A stretch of DNA of 64,000 nt, taken from Cyclobacteriaceae bacterium (GTDB lineage: Bacteria > Bacteroidota > Bacteroidia > Cytophagales > Cyclobacteriaceae). The stretch's first letter is position 1, and every line of letters begins with the position of its first letter. The position numbers and the translations under genes were made by a program. Below the pieces are notes generated by a model, which was not told the DNA's origin, searched no databases, and was given only the letters and a program-made list of their open reading frames with translations. The stretch is taken from contig CATQIH010000049.1 in NCBI GenBank assembly GCA_958296015.1, positions 1 to 64,000 of the forward strand. The letters are read 5' to 3'. Below, piece after piece: positions 40,640 through 49,912 of this stretch.

Positions 40640-41095
40640 ATGATGGAATTATACAGGGTTGGCAAGAAAAAGTATATTGAAGATATGTCAGGTACAGGAG
40701 CCAGGCTAACAGGCAATCGTTGGAACAGTAAGGGAACGGCTATGCTTTATACCAGTGGCACGCTTTCGCTATGCCTGCTGGAATGCCTGGTGCACTTCCC
40801 TCCTGCTTACATTCCTGATGATTATGCCTTTGTCAAACTCTTTTGTCCTGACGACAGCCTGACAGAAATCATGACGGATACGTTGCCCGGGCATTGGAAA
40901 GTGCAGGCAGATGATGAGCGTACTAAGCAGATGGGAGATGATTTTGTCAGAGCACAAAAGCATTTGTGCGTAAAGGTGCCATCGGCCATTGTGGCTACGG
41001 AATATAACTATCTACTGAACCCACATCATCCTCGCTTTTCGGAAGTGAAGCTACTTGAAGTGAAAGATTTTATATTTGATAACAGGCTGTTTTAA
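40640..41095 (+). CDS. RES-domain toxin (NAD+-degrading family)
   Basis: RES-family toxin of 151 residues. Characterised members deplete NAD+ by phosphorolysis or hydrolysis and arrest growth. I start at ATG 40640 (MMELYRVGKKKY); 40643 is equally possible. Expected features are visible: Arg in ELYRV, GARLTGNRWNSKGTAMLYTSG with the conserved Arg and the G.RWN..G...Y signature, LCLLECLVH with the conserved Glu, and VPSAIV...YNYLLNPHHP with the conserved Ser and Asn/His tail. No damage is seen, so the pair is probably functional. It lies in a region full of decayed mobile and defence genes, where an addictive module could stabilise the segment. Confidence 0.9.
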   Translation: MMELYRVGKKKYIEDMSGTGARLTGNRWNSKGTAMLYTSGTLSLCLLECLVHFPPAYIPDDYAFVKLFCPDDSLTEIMTDTLPGHWKVQADDERTKQMGDDFVRAQKHLCVKVPSAIVATEYNYLLNPHHPRFSEVKLLEVKDFIFDNRLF

Positions 41096-41108
41096 AAAAA
41101 TACAAGCT

Positions 41109-41204
41109 ATGGAAAACGCATTGTTAACTTCAAGGAAATACAAACTCGTTCAGGAAATTATTAATCTTGAGAATGAAAAAGGTATAGCAAAACTGGAAGA
41201 ATAG
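41109..41204 (+). pseudogene. Remnant of a small antitoxin-like protein
   Basis: A 31-codon frame reads MENALLTSRKYKLVQEIINL and ends with TAG at 41202-41204. Beyond it, another frame gives KDKF-stop-EAIKPIR, which looks like the continuation. I recall short Bacteroidota proteins (about 70 residues, starting similarly and containing FWEAIKPIR) encoded next to toxin genes. If that match is right, this is a decayed antitoxin-like gene with a frameshift and a stop. Confidence 0.4.
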
Positions 41205-41304
41205 GTAAATTTTTTGCACCAAAAAGATAAGTTTTAGGAAGCAATTAAACCTATTCGCCAGTATACATCAAACAGAACTTACTTTGGCTAACGCATTTCT
41301 ACCA

Positions 41305-42906
41305 TCATATTTCATCGGATGAAGGTACTAATTTAGCTTTAAGATCTGGGTTTTTCATGTCTTTATCCAAAGGAAACATAGGTCTTTTGATGCGGCTATA
41401 CTCAAGACTTTCCAAGTCCTGATCCACACCACCGGGAGTAAGTGCCATGATCCAGTCTGCCCTCATGTCATAAAGCTCTGGGACTAAATAACCTATCTTT
41501 ACCACAACTATGTCGGTAGTACGAGGATTAAGCCCTAGACTATTGAATTGAGATTCATAATGATAAGCATTACGCCCTTTAGTAACAATGATATGTAAGC
41601 TTCCTACCTTCACTACCACTGCTCTATCTTCTTCCATAGCTTCTACTGTTGCTGTAAGCCGTACAGGAGGAGCAAAACGTGCATCAACGGTTGCCCCTAC
41701 ATAGGCATCTACTTTTCCACCCACTCCTGCTGCTATCGCCTGTTTCACTAATTCCGGTCCTGGAATAGAGGCATAAATAAGAGAAGGACCATTTTCAGAT
41801 TTAAATTCAGGGCAAGAAAGTATTTCCCGTAAAGTCCAGGTAACGTCACCGGCTCCTCCGGCAGTAGGATTATCGCCTGAATCACTGATAAAGAAAGGGT
41901 GCTTATTGCTTGCGATTGCCTTATCCAGGCTGCCATGTAAAGAATCTGTGGGAGCTACAAACTCAAATTCAGCTCTTACATTCCAAAAGCTGTTTGCCAG
42001 TTGCTCTGCTGTATTGGTTACTTTTGCTTTATCATCTCCGGTTACCATCACCACCGCATGGTTGCGTGGTTCATCGGCCCAGGCATAACCAATCCATATG
42101 GCCGCATCAATGACTCCTTCTTGTTTTGTAACAGGATCTACTTTAGCATATAAGCTCTTTCCTGGTTCCACCCTGGTACTTGTTTTTTCGCCTGGTAGTA
42201 ATATAGGCACTGGAATCCAGGCTTTGTAGGCAGGTTTTCCTTTGCCTGTTTCAATCCTTTGCAACAGATTGTCTACGGCCCGCTGCTTGGTTTGCATACG
42301 ATCTTCGTGAGGAGCCATGCGGAAACAGGTGATCAAATCGGTATTTTGTGCCAGGCGCCATGAAACATTGCCATGCAAATCCATAGAGGTTGAAATAATG
42401 GTTTTCTTACCTATTACTTCCCGAATTCTAACGATAAAGTCACCCTCAGGATCATCAAGACCTACCACACTCATAGCCCCATGAATATCAAAATAAAGGC
42501 CATCGTAGGGCAGATTTTTTTTGAGCAAATCAAGGGTTTGTTTGACCAAAGATTCGTATGCCTCACAGGTGACAGCACCTCCAGGTGAAGCCCCACCTAC
42601 CAAAGTAGGAAACCAATTTGCCCGGCTCCGATCCAATGAATCTTGAGACAAAAACGGATAAGAGGTGAAAACCTCATCGCCCTGTCTGGCGTGAAAAGCT
42701 TCTTCATGCGTAAGTGCTGGAGAAAATGTACTTGATTCTGTGGATAGTCCGGCAATGGCAATACGAGGAAGCTCTTTTGGCTGCGGATTATTTTCCAACT
42801 CCTTCATTGGCTGACTATTGATCCGGATGTGTTTTTCTGAAAGGAGAAAGAAAGTTGAGAATGTGATCAAGTGAAAAGAGAGCGTCAGGAAAAGCGTGCG
42901 TTTCAT
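41305..42906 (-). CDS. M81-family metallopeptidase (MlrC-like), exported
   Basis: Predicted zinc metallopeptidase of family M81; the founder MlrC completes microcystin breakdown, but most relatives act on unknown small peptides or amides. The 533-residue protein begins MKRTLFLTLSFHLITFSTFFLL, a signal peptide or anchor. The N-terminal M81 domain shows RIAIAGLSTESSTFSP, GLYFDIHGAMSVVGLDDPEGD (Asp/His), STSMDLHGN (Asp-His) and CFRMAPHEDRMQT. The C-terminal domain has SDSGDNPTAGGAGD. Family length and motifs are complete. It is monocistronic, divergent from the DUF2975 operon, and shares a 345-399 bp upstream region with it. Confidence 0.9.
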   Translation of the reverse strand: MKRTLFLTLSFHLITFSTFFLLSEKHIRINSQPMKELENNPQPKELPRIAIAGLSTESSTFSPALTHEEAFHARQGDEVFTSYPFLSQDSLDRSRANWFPTLVGGASPGGAVTCEAYESLVKQTLDLLKKNLPYDGLYFDIHGAMSVVGLDDPEGDFIVRIREVIGKKTIISTSMDLHGNVSWRLAQNTDLITCFRMAPHEDRMQTKQRAVDNLLQRIETGKGKPAYKAWIPVPILLPGEKTSTRVEPGKSLYAKVDPVTKQEGVIDAAIWIGYAWADEPRNHAVVMVTGDDKAKVTNTAEQLANSFWNVRAEFEFVAPTDSLHGSLDKAIASNKHPFFISDSGDNPTAGGAGDVTWTLREILSCPEFKSENGPSLIYASIPGPELVKQAIAAGVGGKVDAYVGATVDARFAPPVRLTATVEAMEEDRAVVVKVGSLHIIVTKGRNAYHYESQFNSLGLNPRTTDIVVVKIGYLVPELYDMRADWIMALTPGGVDQDLESLEYSRIKRPMFPLDKDMKNPDLKAKLVPSSDEI

Positions 42907-43305
42907 AAGTAGGTTTGTGATTTAGCTTGGTAGAACATACTGCAAGTGTAAATTATTAAAAAGAATCTAATCTAAACCGTATCATAAAGAATATTCTTTA
43001 AGATATTCTGCTCTTAGATAAGATGTGTAGAGCAAGATGATGAACTTTACACCGGCAGGGTCATGGCTCACTTTTAAAAGCCTCTATACTATATCGTTTA
43101 ATATAACTTTAGTTACATATATTTTGTATTGGCTCAAATACCAAAGGAATAGAACTAGCTGAGTAGCTTTTCGTATCTGGGTTAAAACGCCATTATCAAA
43201 GAATTCATCTAAATTCTCAATCAGAATAAAAAAATATTATGCAATAAATTATTGTTTTACAATAATTTATTGCTCTTTTGCAGAAACAAATCAAATTATT
43301 TAAAA
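42907..43305. promoter_or_regulatory. Divergent intergenic region with two long palindromes
   Basis: No gene seen. It holds a perfect 16-bp palindrome (TAAAGAATATTCTTTA, 42985-43000), 79 bp upstream of the M81 start, and the 14-bp inverted repeat at 43241-43273 described separately. Both are on the control side of the flanking genes. Confidence 0.4.
43241..43273. promoter_or_regulatory. Perfect 14-bp inverted repeat, candidate XRE operator
   Basis: GCAATAAATTATTG (43241-43254) and CAATAATTTATTGC (43260-43273) are perfect complements around a 5-nt centre (TTTTA). The element ends 32 bp before the ATG of the DUF2975 gene, where an operator overlapping the promoter is expected. The adjacent XRE regulator is the obvious candidate to bind it. 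Confidence 0.6.
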
Positions 43306-43821
43306 ATGAATAATGTCAAAGTAGTGGCTAAAGTCTTATTATATACCACCAGGTTTTTTGCTGCCTTTTATGGATTACTGACTCTCTATTCAGCGATTTG
43401 TTTGATGACTGGTTGGTTTTTGGCTTTTAAGGAAAACGGTCAATGTTTTTCTGTTCTGTTACCGCTCACACAAGAATCCATGCTAACCGGTGCCAATAAT
43501 TTGCCCTACATCTTTTTTGATTTTTTACTTCCTTTGACGCTTTATAGCATTTTCTTTCTGCTGGTGAGTAACGTTTTTAAGGTTTTTACCCATACTAAGT
43601 TGTTTACCCAAAATGGTGTTAGGCATTTACAATGGTTTTACCTGAGCAACCTAATTATCCCATCAGTCGCTGTCTTGCTTGCCGCTATGTTTGGCATGGC
43701 GGATATAGAAGTAATGGTGCTGGTCATGTTACATTTTGTCCTTGGCGTATTTGTCTATTTTTTAGCGGCTATATTCAAACAAGGGCTGTATTTACAGAAC
43801 GAACAAGATTTAATGATATAG
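43306..43821 (+). CDS. DUF2975-type four-helix membrane protein
   Basis: Integral membrane protein of 171 residues from ATG 43306 (MNNVKVVAKVLLY), the first start after the long inverted repeat. Four hydrophobic segments are readable: AAFYGLLTLYSAICLM, YIFFDFLLPLTLYSIFFLLV, LIIPSVAVLLAAMFGM and VLVMLHFVLGVFVYFLAAIF. Between helices two and three is KVFTHTKLFTQNGVRHLQWF, the F..N....L.. pattern of DUF2975 proteins. A YozG-like XRE gene starts 3 bp downstream. In such pairs the membrane protein is thought to modulate the cytoplasmic regulator; the signal is unknown. Confidence 0.82.
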   Translation: MNNVKVVAKVLLYTTRFFAAFYGLLTLYSAICLMTGWFLAFKENGQCFSVLLPLTQESMLTGANNLPYIFFDFLLPLTLYSIFFLLVSNVFKVFTHTKLFTQNGVRHLQWFYLSNLIIPSVAVLLAAMFGMADIEVMVLVMLHFVLGVFVYFLAAIFKQGLYLQNEQDLMI

Positions 43822-43824
43822 CAT

Positions 43825-44037
43825 ATGCCAATTGTTGTCAATGTAGATGTGATGCTTGCTAAACGTAAAATGCCAAGCAAAGAATTGGCAGAAAAATTAG
43901 GAATCACCGCAGCTAATTTATCTATTTTAAAAACAGGAAAAGCCAAAGGTATCCGTTTTGATACTCTGGAAGGTATTTGTAAAATTCTTGATTGTCAACC
44001 CGGTGACGTTTTGGAGTACGTAGCATCAACGCGATAA
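43825..44037 (+). CDS. Small XRE-family regulator (YozG-like) paired with DUF2975
   Basis: Cytoplasmic helix-turn-helix protein of 70 residues, little more than the DNA-binding domain: VDVMLAKRKMPSKELAEKLGITAANLSILKTGKAKGIRFDTLEGICKILDCQPGDVLEY (key parts KELAEKLGIT and LSILKTGKAKGIRF). It starts 3 bp after the DUF2975 stop, and 78 bp before the ABC ATPase gene. It likely binds the inverted repeat at 43241-43273 and controls this operon. Confidence 0.9.
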   Translation: MPIVVNVDVMLAKRKMPSKELAEKLGITAANLSILKTGKAKGIRFDTLEGICKILDCQPGDVLEYVASTR

Positions 44038-44115
44038 TATATCCATATGTAGTAGTGGCATCTTCAAAGTCTCTGAACAGAGATACAGGATGTATATTGC
44101 TTAAATACTAAAAAG

Positions 44116-44988
44116 ATGGTAAATACATTATGCATTAAAAACTTAACGAAAACCTACCAAAATGGTGTAAAAGCAATTAACAACATTTCACTGGAGGTGA
44201 GCAATGGCATGTTTGGTTTACTCGGACCCAATGGTTCCGGGAAATCTTCGCTTATGAAAACCATTGTTGGGCTACAAAAGCCAGATAGCGGTCAAATCAT
44301 TTTCAATAACAAGGATGTCATCAAAGAACCGGACATCATCAAAAGGCAGCTCGGGTTTTTACCGCAGGACTTTGGCGTTTACCCCAACGTTTCTGCCTAT
44401 ACTTTGCTGGAACATTTGGCCATGCTCAAAGGAATTGTCAATTACCGTGAAAGAAGAGCGCAACTGTTGACATTGCTGGATAAAGTCAATCTATACGCAC
44501 ACCGAAAAAAAGAGGTTCATACCTTTTCGGGGGGTATGCGACAACGGTTTGGTATTGCACAAGCGTTGCTCGGAAATCCGAAAATTGTGCTTGTCGATGA
44601 ACCTACTGCCGGACTTGACCCCGAAGAACGAAACCGGTTCAACCGCTTACTGAGTGAAATAAGCGAAGAAATGATCATAATTCTATCCACCCATCTGGTG
44701 GAAGATGTCAATAATCTTTGCTCCAAAATGGCAATCATCTAGGCAGGAACTGTGCTGGCGTGTGGACGCCCAAAAGATTTTATGCAAGCACTAAGGGGCA
44801 AAATTTGGCAAAAGCAGTTAGCTACATCCGAATCGGAAAACGATCACCGCGGATATCAGGTACTATCCTCTCAATTTGCGGAGGGGAAAAGGCGCATTCG
44901 TATTCTTTCAGCAATACCGATAGCAGGTTCAAAAGCAGTAAAACCAACCTTGGAAGATGTGTACTTTACCACATTGAAATTCAGATGA
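44116..44988 (+). pseudogene. ABC transporter ATPase interrupted by an in-frame TAG
   Basis: ATP-binding subunit of an ABC exporter. Walker A is LLGPNGSGKSSL (about residues 36-47), Q-loop GFLPQDFGVYP, signature FSGGMRQR, Walker B KIVLVDEPTAGLDPEER, H-loop STHLVED. After KMAII a TAG occurs at 44740-44742, and the same frame continues with AGTVLACGRPKDFM to TGA 44986-44988, completing a normal 291-codon ATPase. CAG (Gln) to TAG is the simplest lesion. All catalytic motifs precede the stop, so a shorter product might keep some activity. The last codons overlap the permease start (ATGA), indicating coupled translation of ATPase and membrane subunit. Confidence 0.85.
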
Positions 44989-47900
44989 GTGCTATATTTA
45001 TCTTCGATGTCACCATATATTCCCGACGGTGGGGCTTTTATTGGCTGTTAGTGCTGCTCTCAATTTTGGGATTTGGTGCGGGAAGCGTGTCTAATTTTTC
45101 CCTAGGAGATGATATTTTAAAAAATTCGCCGTACCAACTTAGCTACGTAACTGGTCTTTTAAGCCTGACCACCATTTTTTTCAGTACCGCAATGGCATCT
45201 CAATTGATATTCAGAGAAGCAGATGCCCGATTCGATTCCTTGATTTTTAGCCTTCCTATCAAAAGAACTCACTTTGTTTTTGGTAGGTTTTTGGCCTTGA
45301 TTACCCTCACTATTCTATACCTTCTCTTATTTACGATAAACTTTTTCATAGCACAGTCATTCAAGTATACGTCAGAAAAACTAATTGACTTTGATGCTTC
45401 ATCCTATGTTTTTGCCTTCCTGATGTTTGGGTTTGTCAACACGCTATTTACTACTTCGGTGGTAAGTTTTATTGGCTGGTTTTCGAAGAACAAGCTTTTG
45501 GTGTATGTGGGCGGTCTGTTGCTTTATATTGCTTATATGGCCGCCCTGCTTTATTCCGGTTCACCGTTGATGGCCCAAAGTATGCCACAGTCAGCACATG
45601 CAAGAACCATTGCTGCTTTTGCAGATCCTTTTGGCTTGTCGGCCTTCTTTTACCAAACATCAGGTTGGTCAGTGCTGCAAAGAAACACACAATTGATCTC
45701 ACTGAATGGCGTATTTTTAATCAATCGTGTCATAGTTTTATTGATTTCAACGGGCCTATTAATTGTAAGTGCTACTCGATCTTCATTCCGCTTAAATTCC
45801 AACACCGGGAATGCCAGAAATACCCACGGTTTAGATAAAATTACTCCAATTGGTGCTTATAGGCCGGTGAAAACAACCTACGGTTTTAAGGCGCATTGGC
45901 TCGCTTTTTTTTCATTGGTGAAAATTGATTTGACGTATACGTTTAAAAGTATCGCCTTTGTAATGACGGCCCTGGGGATGCTGTTCTATGTGGGTATGGA
46001 AATGTATGCTGCCATTGAGAAAGGTAGCAGGATTCCCCAGCAATATGCCAGCTCAGGGTTGATGGTACAGACGGTCATTCAAAGTTTTCATCCCCTCTGT
46101 TTGATCGCTGTGCTGTATTATGTTCAAGAAATTTTTTGGCGAAGTAAAAACACAAATTTTTATTTGATTGAACATTCGACCATCCATATCAAGGCAGGAT
46201 TCTACGCAAAATGGGCCTCCTTGAGCCTGATTATTTTGCTGTTCAGTGGCTTCATGATTTTGGAAGGAATCGTTTTTCAACTGATATTTAAGTATCCAAC
46301 CATTGAATGGCTGGTATATGCCAGCGTCTTTTTGTTCAATGCTATGCCGCTGATCGTGCTTAGTGGCGCGTTGCTGCTGATTCAAAAAGTAGTGAACCAA
46401 AGGGCAAGTGGATTGGCGGCTACCGCTTTATTTGCCCTACTGCTGGCCACTTCATTGGGTAAAACAGTAGTTTCCTTCCCCTTGCTGAAATTCTTCCAGC
46501 CGTTGAGTAACGATTATAGCGATATGAACGGTTTTGGCATCTATCAGAATGCTTTTGTCTGGCGATTGATATTTGGAATGACCGTGGTCATCATCCTGAT
46601 GATCATTGTTGCTGTTTCTAAGAAAAATTTAAAGAAATGGAAGCCGACTTCTGTATTCGTTTTATTATGGATAATAGCTATATACTCTGGAGAAAAATCA
46701 ATGAACGGCTACACCGTCAAAGACAAGGCAACAACGTTGCTAGCACAGGCCAGATACGAACAACAGTATAGAAAATTCCAGAATTTTCTGCAACCAACTG
46801 TCACCGACGTGCAAACTACCATTGATCTGTACCCTGACAAAAATGCTTATCATATTACCGGAACCTATGCTCTAGAGAACAAAACCCATCAACCGATCCA
46901 TCAAATATTGGTCAATTTTGTCGATGATTTCACCATCCATCAAGCTGTGCTGATTAGTGGAAATGAAACGAAATCTATCAAAAAACAATACGAGGTCATC
47001 TCGCTAAATCAACCCCTATTACCCACCCATAAAGCACACTTCAGCTTTGATATGTCTTATGACTGGAAAGCCGTGAACGGACACGCGTCTTTCAATGCGA
47101 TGGTAGAAAATGGCTCTTTTATGCGTATCAGTTGTTACTATCCTACATTTGGCTACTTAGCCGATAATGAGATACAAGGAGAAACCGTAAGGCAGCAGTA
47201 TCACTTGGGCATCGCCACATCCATCACAGCATTCGATGCTCCCAGAAGCAAAAATGATGATTTCATCAGTTTGGATATGATTGTTTCTACCAGTGGCCAA
47301 CAAACCGCTATCGGAATTGGAGAATTAATACGTCAGTGGCCATCAGACAACAGAAATTATTTTCACTATAAAACAACAACTTCTGTTCCCTTTCGCTTTG
47401 CCATTTCATCGGCAAACTACGCCATCAGAAAAGAAGCTTATCAGGGAAAAAGCTTTGAAATATACTATCATCCGGCTCATTACGAAAATGTGGATTATTT
47501 GCTGGAAAATGCAAAACGTACCATAGACTATTGCGAAGCAAATTTTGGTGCTTATCCTTTCAAGACCATTCGTTTTGCCGAAGTATCGGCCTTTACCAAA
47601 GGTTTTGCGGCCACTGCCTATCCGGAAACCATCTTTATGACTGAAAACAGAACGTTTCATGCCAATATCAAAGCCGATAAACAGCAGGATGTGATCAATG
47701 AACTGGCAGGACACGAGCTATCTCATGCATGGTGGGGAAACAGCCAAATCTCGCCCGATGACCGTGCCGGAGCCGCCCTGATGACCGAGACGCTAGCCAT
47801 GTATACCGAAATGATGCTGATCAAAAAGATGTATGGAAAACAAAAGCTTATCGAGCATGTAAAAACGTACCTGGAGATGTATCAGAATGAGCGAGGATTT

Positions 47901-48185
47901 ACCCAGGAACAACCCCTGTATCGTCTGCTGCCTGACAATACGCTATTGAGTTATTCCAAAGGAGCAGTAGTGATGTATTTGTTGAGTGAAATGATCGGCG
48001 AAGACCAAGTCAATCGTGCACTAAGAAATTTTCTGCAAAAATATAAGTACCCTCATCCAAAACCAACGTCAACCGATCTCTTACAGGAGATTTACCGGGT
48101 AAGCAATGAAGAAGCTTATCCTGCAATCAATGAATTGTTTAAAGAAGTAAAAGAAATAAAAGAAACTGATTTGTACGATAAATAA
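44985..48185 (+). CDS. ABC permease fused to an M1-family aminopeptidase domain
   Basis: Fusion protein of 1066 residues from ATG 44985 (MSAIFIFDVTIYSRRW), which overlaps the ATPase stop. The frame is open upstream but that part lies in the ATPase gene. The first half is an ABC-2-type permease with about twelve hydrophobic segments (for example WLLVLLSILGFG, FVFGRFLALITLTILYLLLF, FALLLATSLG). The second half is an extracytoplasmic gluzincin domain related to M1 aminopeptidases, with HELSHAWWGN at residues 910-919 and LMTETLAMYTE supplying the third zinc ligand (Glu935). The spacing HExxH-X20-E is two longer than classic M1, as in other members of this fusion class. Its substrate is unknown; coupling export to peptide trimming is a reasonable inference. 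Confidence 0.85.
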   Translation: MSAIFIFDVTIYSRRWGFYWLLVLLSILGFGAGSVSNFSLGDDILKNSPYQLSYVTGLLSLTTIFFSTAMASQLIFREADARFDSLIFSLPIKRTHFVFGRFLALITLTILYLLLFTINFFIAQSFKYTSEKLIDFDASSYVFAFLMFGFVNTLFTTSVVSFIGWFSKNKLLVYVGGLLLYIAYMAALLYSGSPLMAQSMPQSAHARTIAAFADPFGLSAFFYQTSGWSVLQRNTQLISLNGVFLINRVIVLLISTGLLIVSATRSSFRLNSNTGNARNTHGLDKITPIGAYRPVKTTYGFKAHWLAFFSLVKIDLTYTFKSIAFVMTALGMLFYVGMEMYAAIEKGSRIPQQYASSGLMVQTVIQSFHPLCLIAVLYYVQEIFWRSKNTNFYLIEHSTIHIKAGFYAKWASLSLIILLFSGFMILEGIVFQLIFKYPTIEWLVYASVFLFNAMPLIVLSGALLLIQKVVNQRASGLAATALFALLLATSLGKTVVSFPLLKFFQPLSNDYSDMNGFGIYQNAFVWRLIFGMTVVIILMIIVAVSKKNLKKWKPTSVFVLLWIIAIYSGEKSMNGYTVKDKATTLLAQARYEQQYRKFQNFLQPTVTDVQTTIDLYPDKNAYHITGTYALENKTHQPIHQILVNFVDDFTIHQAVLISGNETKSIKKQYEVISLNQPLLPTHKAHFSFDMSYDWKAVNGHASFNAMVENGSFMRISCYYPTFGYLADNEIQGETVRQQYHLGIATSITAFDAPRSKNDDFISLDMIVSTSGQQTAIGIGELIRQWPSDNRNYFHYKTTTSVPFRFAISSANYAIRKEAYQGKSFEIYYHPAHYENVDYLLENAKRTIDYCEANFGAYPFKTIRFAEVSAFTKGFAATAYPETIFMTENRTFHANIKADKQQDVINELAGHELSHAWWGNSQISPDDRAGAALMTETLAMYTEMMLIKKMYGKQKLIEHVKTYLEMYQNERGFTQEQPLYRLLPDNTLLSYSKGAVVMYLLSEMIGEDQVNRALRNFLQKYKYPHPKPTSTDLLQEIYRVSNEEAYPAINELFKEVKEIKETDLYDK

Positions 48186-48231
48186 ACACTTAAAAAATCA
48201 GGCAGGATACTTTTGTATATGACACGGTGAC

Positions 48232-49673
48232 TCACTGTTCAAAATCCAAATTGCTTGGAACCTTAGGTATACCCTGAGGCATTTTGATAGAAGTTGTAGG
48301 AATATTAGTATTCACCACGTCAAAATTTACATCATCAATCCAAACAGCACCTGTACCACTTAACAATACACCATAGGCAATCGCTATGCTTTCTTGGCTT
48401 ACGTCTAATACAATTTCATACTGCTGCCAATCTGTAGTTCCTTCGATAGGACGATCTTGCATATTATCAAAAGCCAGCTTTTTGTCACCAGCTCCATCTA
48501 CTCTAAACCATAATCCACACCATCTCGTCACACCTTCTGTTTTAATTTTTGCACTTAGTTTTACGCGTTTTCCTTTGTATTCGTCGGGGGAAACCATCTG
48601 CATGACGGTGCCGAAACCTTCTATTTGTTTTTCTGACGATTTAAGGAAAGCTACCATTCCTCCATTCATTTTAGAGGTTCCAGTGTCGTAAGAAGCAGGA
48701 TGGCTGCCAGTTTTATACCAGCCTTTTGGTACGTTAGATGATGATGTTTGTGCCTGAGCGGAAACATGCTGTAAAAATATATTTGCGAGAGGAAAAGCCA
48801 TCCCTGCCAAAAAAACAACAATAATAACAATGCCCAGTTTGTGTCCAAACCAGATCAACGAGGATTTTGTGCGATGGATCATGATGATTCTGTTTTTGAT
48901 GAGAGAATAATTAAAGCCGCTTCCTAAGAGCGGGTTGGTCAAAGCATTTGTATAGTCAAGAAGTTTTTGACAGTAGTCAGCAAAATGTCGTCTGTGCCTG
49001 ACAATGCAATTATCAGCCGTATATTCGTGATTGGCTTTCAAGGCGATACGATACAGCCACAAAAACGGGTTGAACCAATAAAATATGAGCACCAATTCGA
49101 TAAACATCACGTCGAGCGTATGATGTTGATTGATATGCGCTTTTTCATGCGCAACAATATCATCATCTATACAACCTTGGGTATAATCATGCTTGTTGAC
49201 GAAAATATACCTGCCAAAGCTGAATGGATAAATGGCTGTCTTTACTAACACCCGCTTGACCTGTTGATAATCGCTAACCTCATTATCGTTAATAAGACTT
49301 TTGATAAGTAATACATTGCTTGCATAGCGATAAGCCATCAGTACCAAACCCATTAGATATATTCCTAGAAAGATAAATTCTATTGCGACATTGGGCGATT
49401 TATTAGAATCAACGCTATTTATTATTATTGAACTAGCATACTGCATCATAGAGCTTCCTTGTTCAATAAAACCCGTTGGTATTTGTGTTGCTATTCTGTG
49501 AGAACTCAAACTTGCAACGGCAGGTAAGATTACGGGTGAAAGCAGTGAGATTGTGACTGATGCTAACACAAGATTCTATTGAATATTAAGTATTTATCTC
49601 TACTGAACAGAAAAAGAAAGCACACACATAAGAGCGCAAGACTTGCCGTAGATACTATGATATAGACAATCAT
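48232..49673 (-). pseudogene. M56 (BlaR1-type) membrane sensor peptidase with ligand-like C-domain, 5' frameshift
   Basis: Membrane metallopeptidase of the BlaR1/MecR1 M56 family, which cleaves or releases a BlaI-type repressor. The N-terminus starts at ATG 49673 (MIVYIIVSTASLALLC), overlapping the BlaI stop, but one base is missing near 49572 so that the rest (LASVTISLLSPVILP onward) lies in another frame. The downstream frame has AHEKAHINQHH with the HExxH zinc motif (about 50 residues past a helix), FYWFNPFLWLYR and the NHEYTADNCI segment. After the last helix, a periplasmic domain of about 150 residues (GLWFRVDG, FDNMQDRPIEGTTDWQQYEIVLDV, of which GTTDWQQY is typical) resembles a jelly-roll module found in some Bacteroidota regulators. 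It converges with the ABC/M1 operon. Confidence 0.78.
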
Positions 49674-49840
49674 TTCCTCTTGGTTTCAATTTGTTGTTGT
49701 ATGATCTTTTTTAGTTCCTCCAATTCCTCCAGCGACATATCCTTGCTAGAGGCAAAAAATGACGCAAATTGTGGGGTAGAGTTATTGAAAAAATTCTTGT
49801 GGAGAAGCAGCTTGATAGGAATAGCCAGTTGATGAGGAAT
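49670..49840 (-). pseudogene. BlaI/MecI-type repressor, C-terminal remnant
   Basis: The minus frame just ahead of the M56 gene reads KNFFNNSTPQFASFFASSKD then SLEELEELKKIIQQQ and stops at TGA 49672-49670, overlapping the M56 ATG (ATGA). This matches the C-terminal dimerisation part of BlaI-family repressors, the expected partner of an M56 sensor. Upstream an in-frame TAA at 49841-49843 cuts it off and no winged-helix part is seen before 49911. About 56 codons remain. Confidence 0.65.
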
Positions 49841-49877
49841 TTAAGAGTTGGCAACTGCTCTACAATATAAGTTATAA

Positions 49878-49912
49878 AACCCCCAAATATGATAAACCAA
49901 GGGTTCTTTTTT
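49878..49912. terminator. Weak hairpin after the lipoprotein gene
   Basis: AACCC (49878-49882) pairs with GGGTT (49901-49905), and a T-run (49907-49912) lies on the plus strand. It is close to the 3' end of the minus-strand lipoprotein gene. The stem is short, so confidence is low. Confidence 0.25.

Noticed and set aside
34971-44742. Stop-codon recoding (TGA/TAG as sense) to explain three in-frame stops
   Set aside because: Many intact genes here use TGA and TAG as normal terminators, and no recoding element was seen; point mutation or error is simpler.
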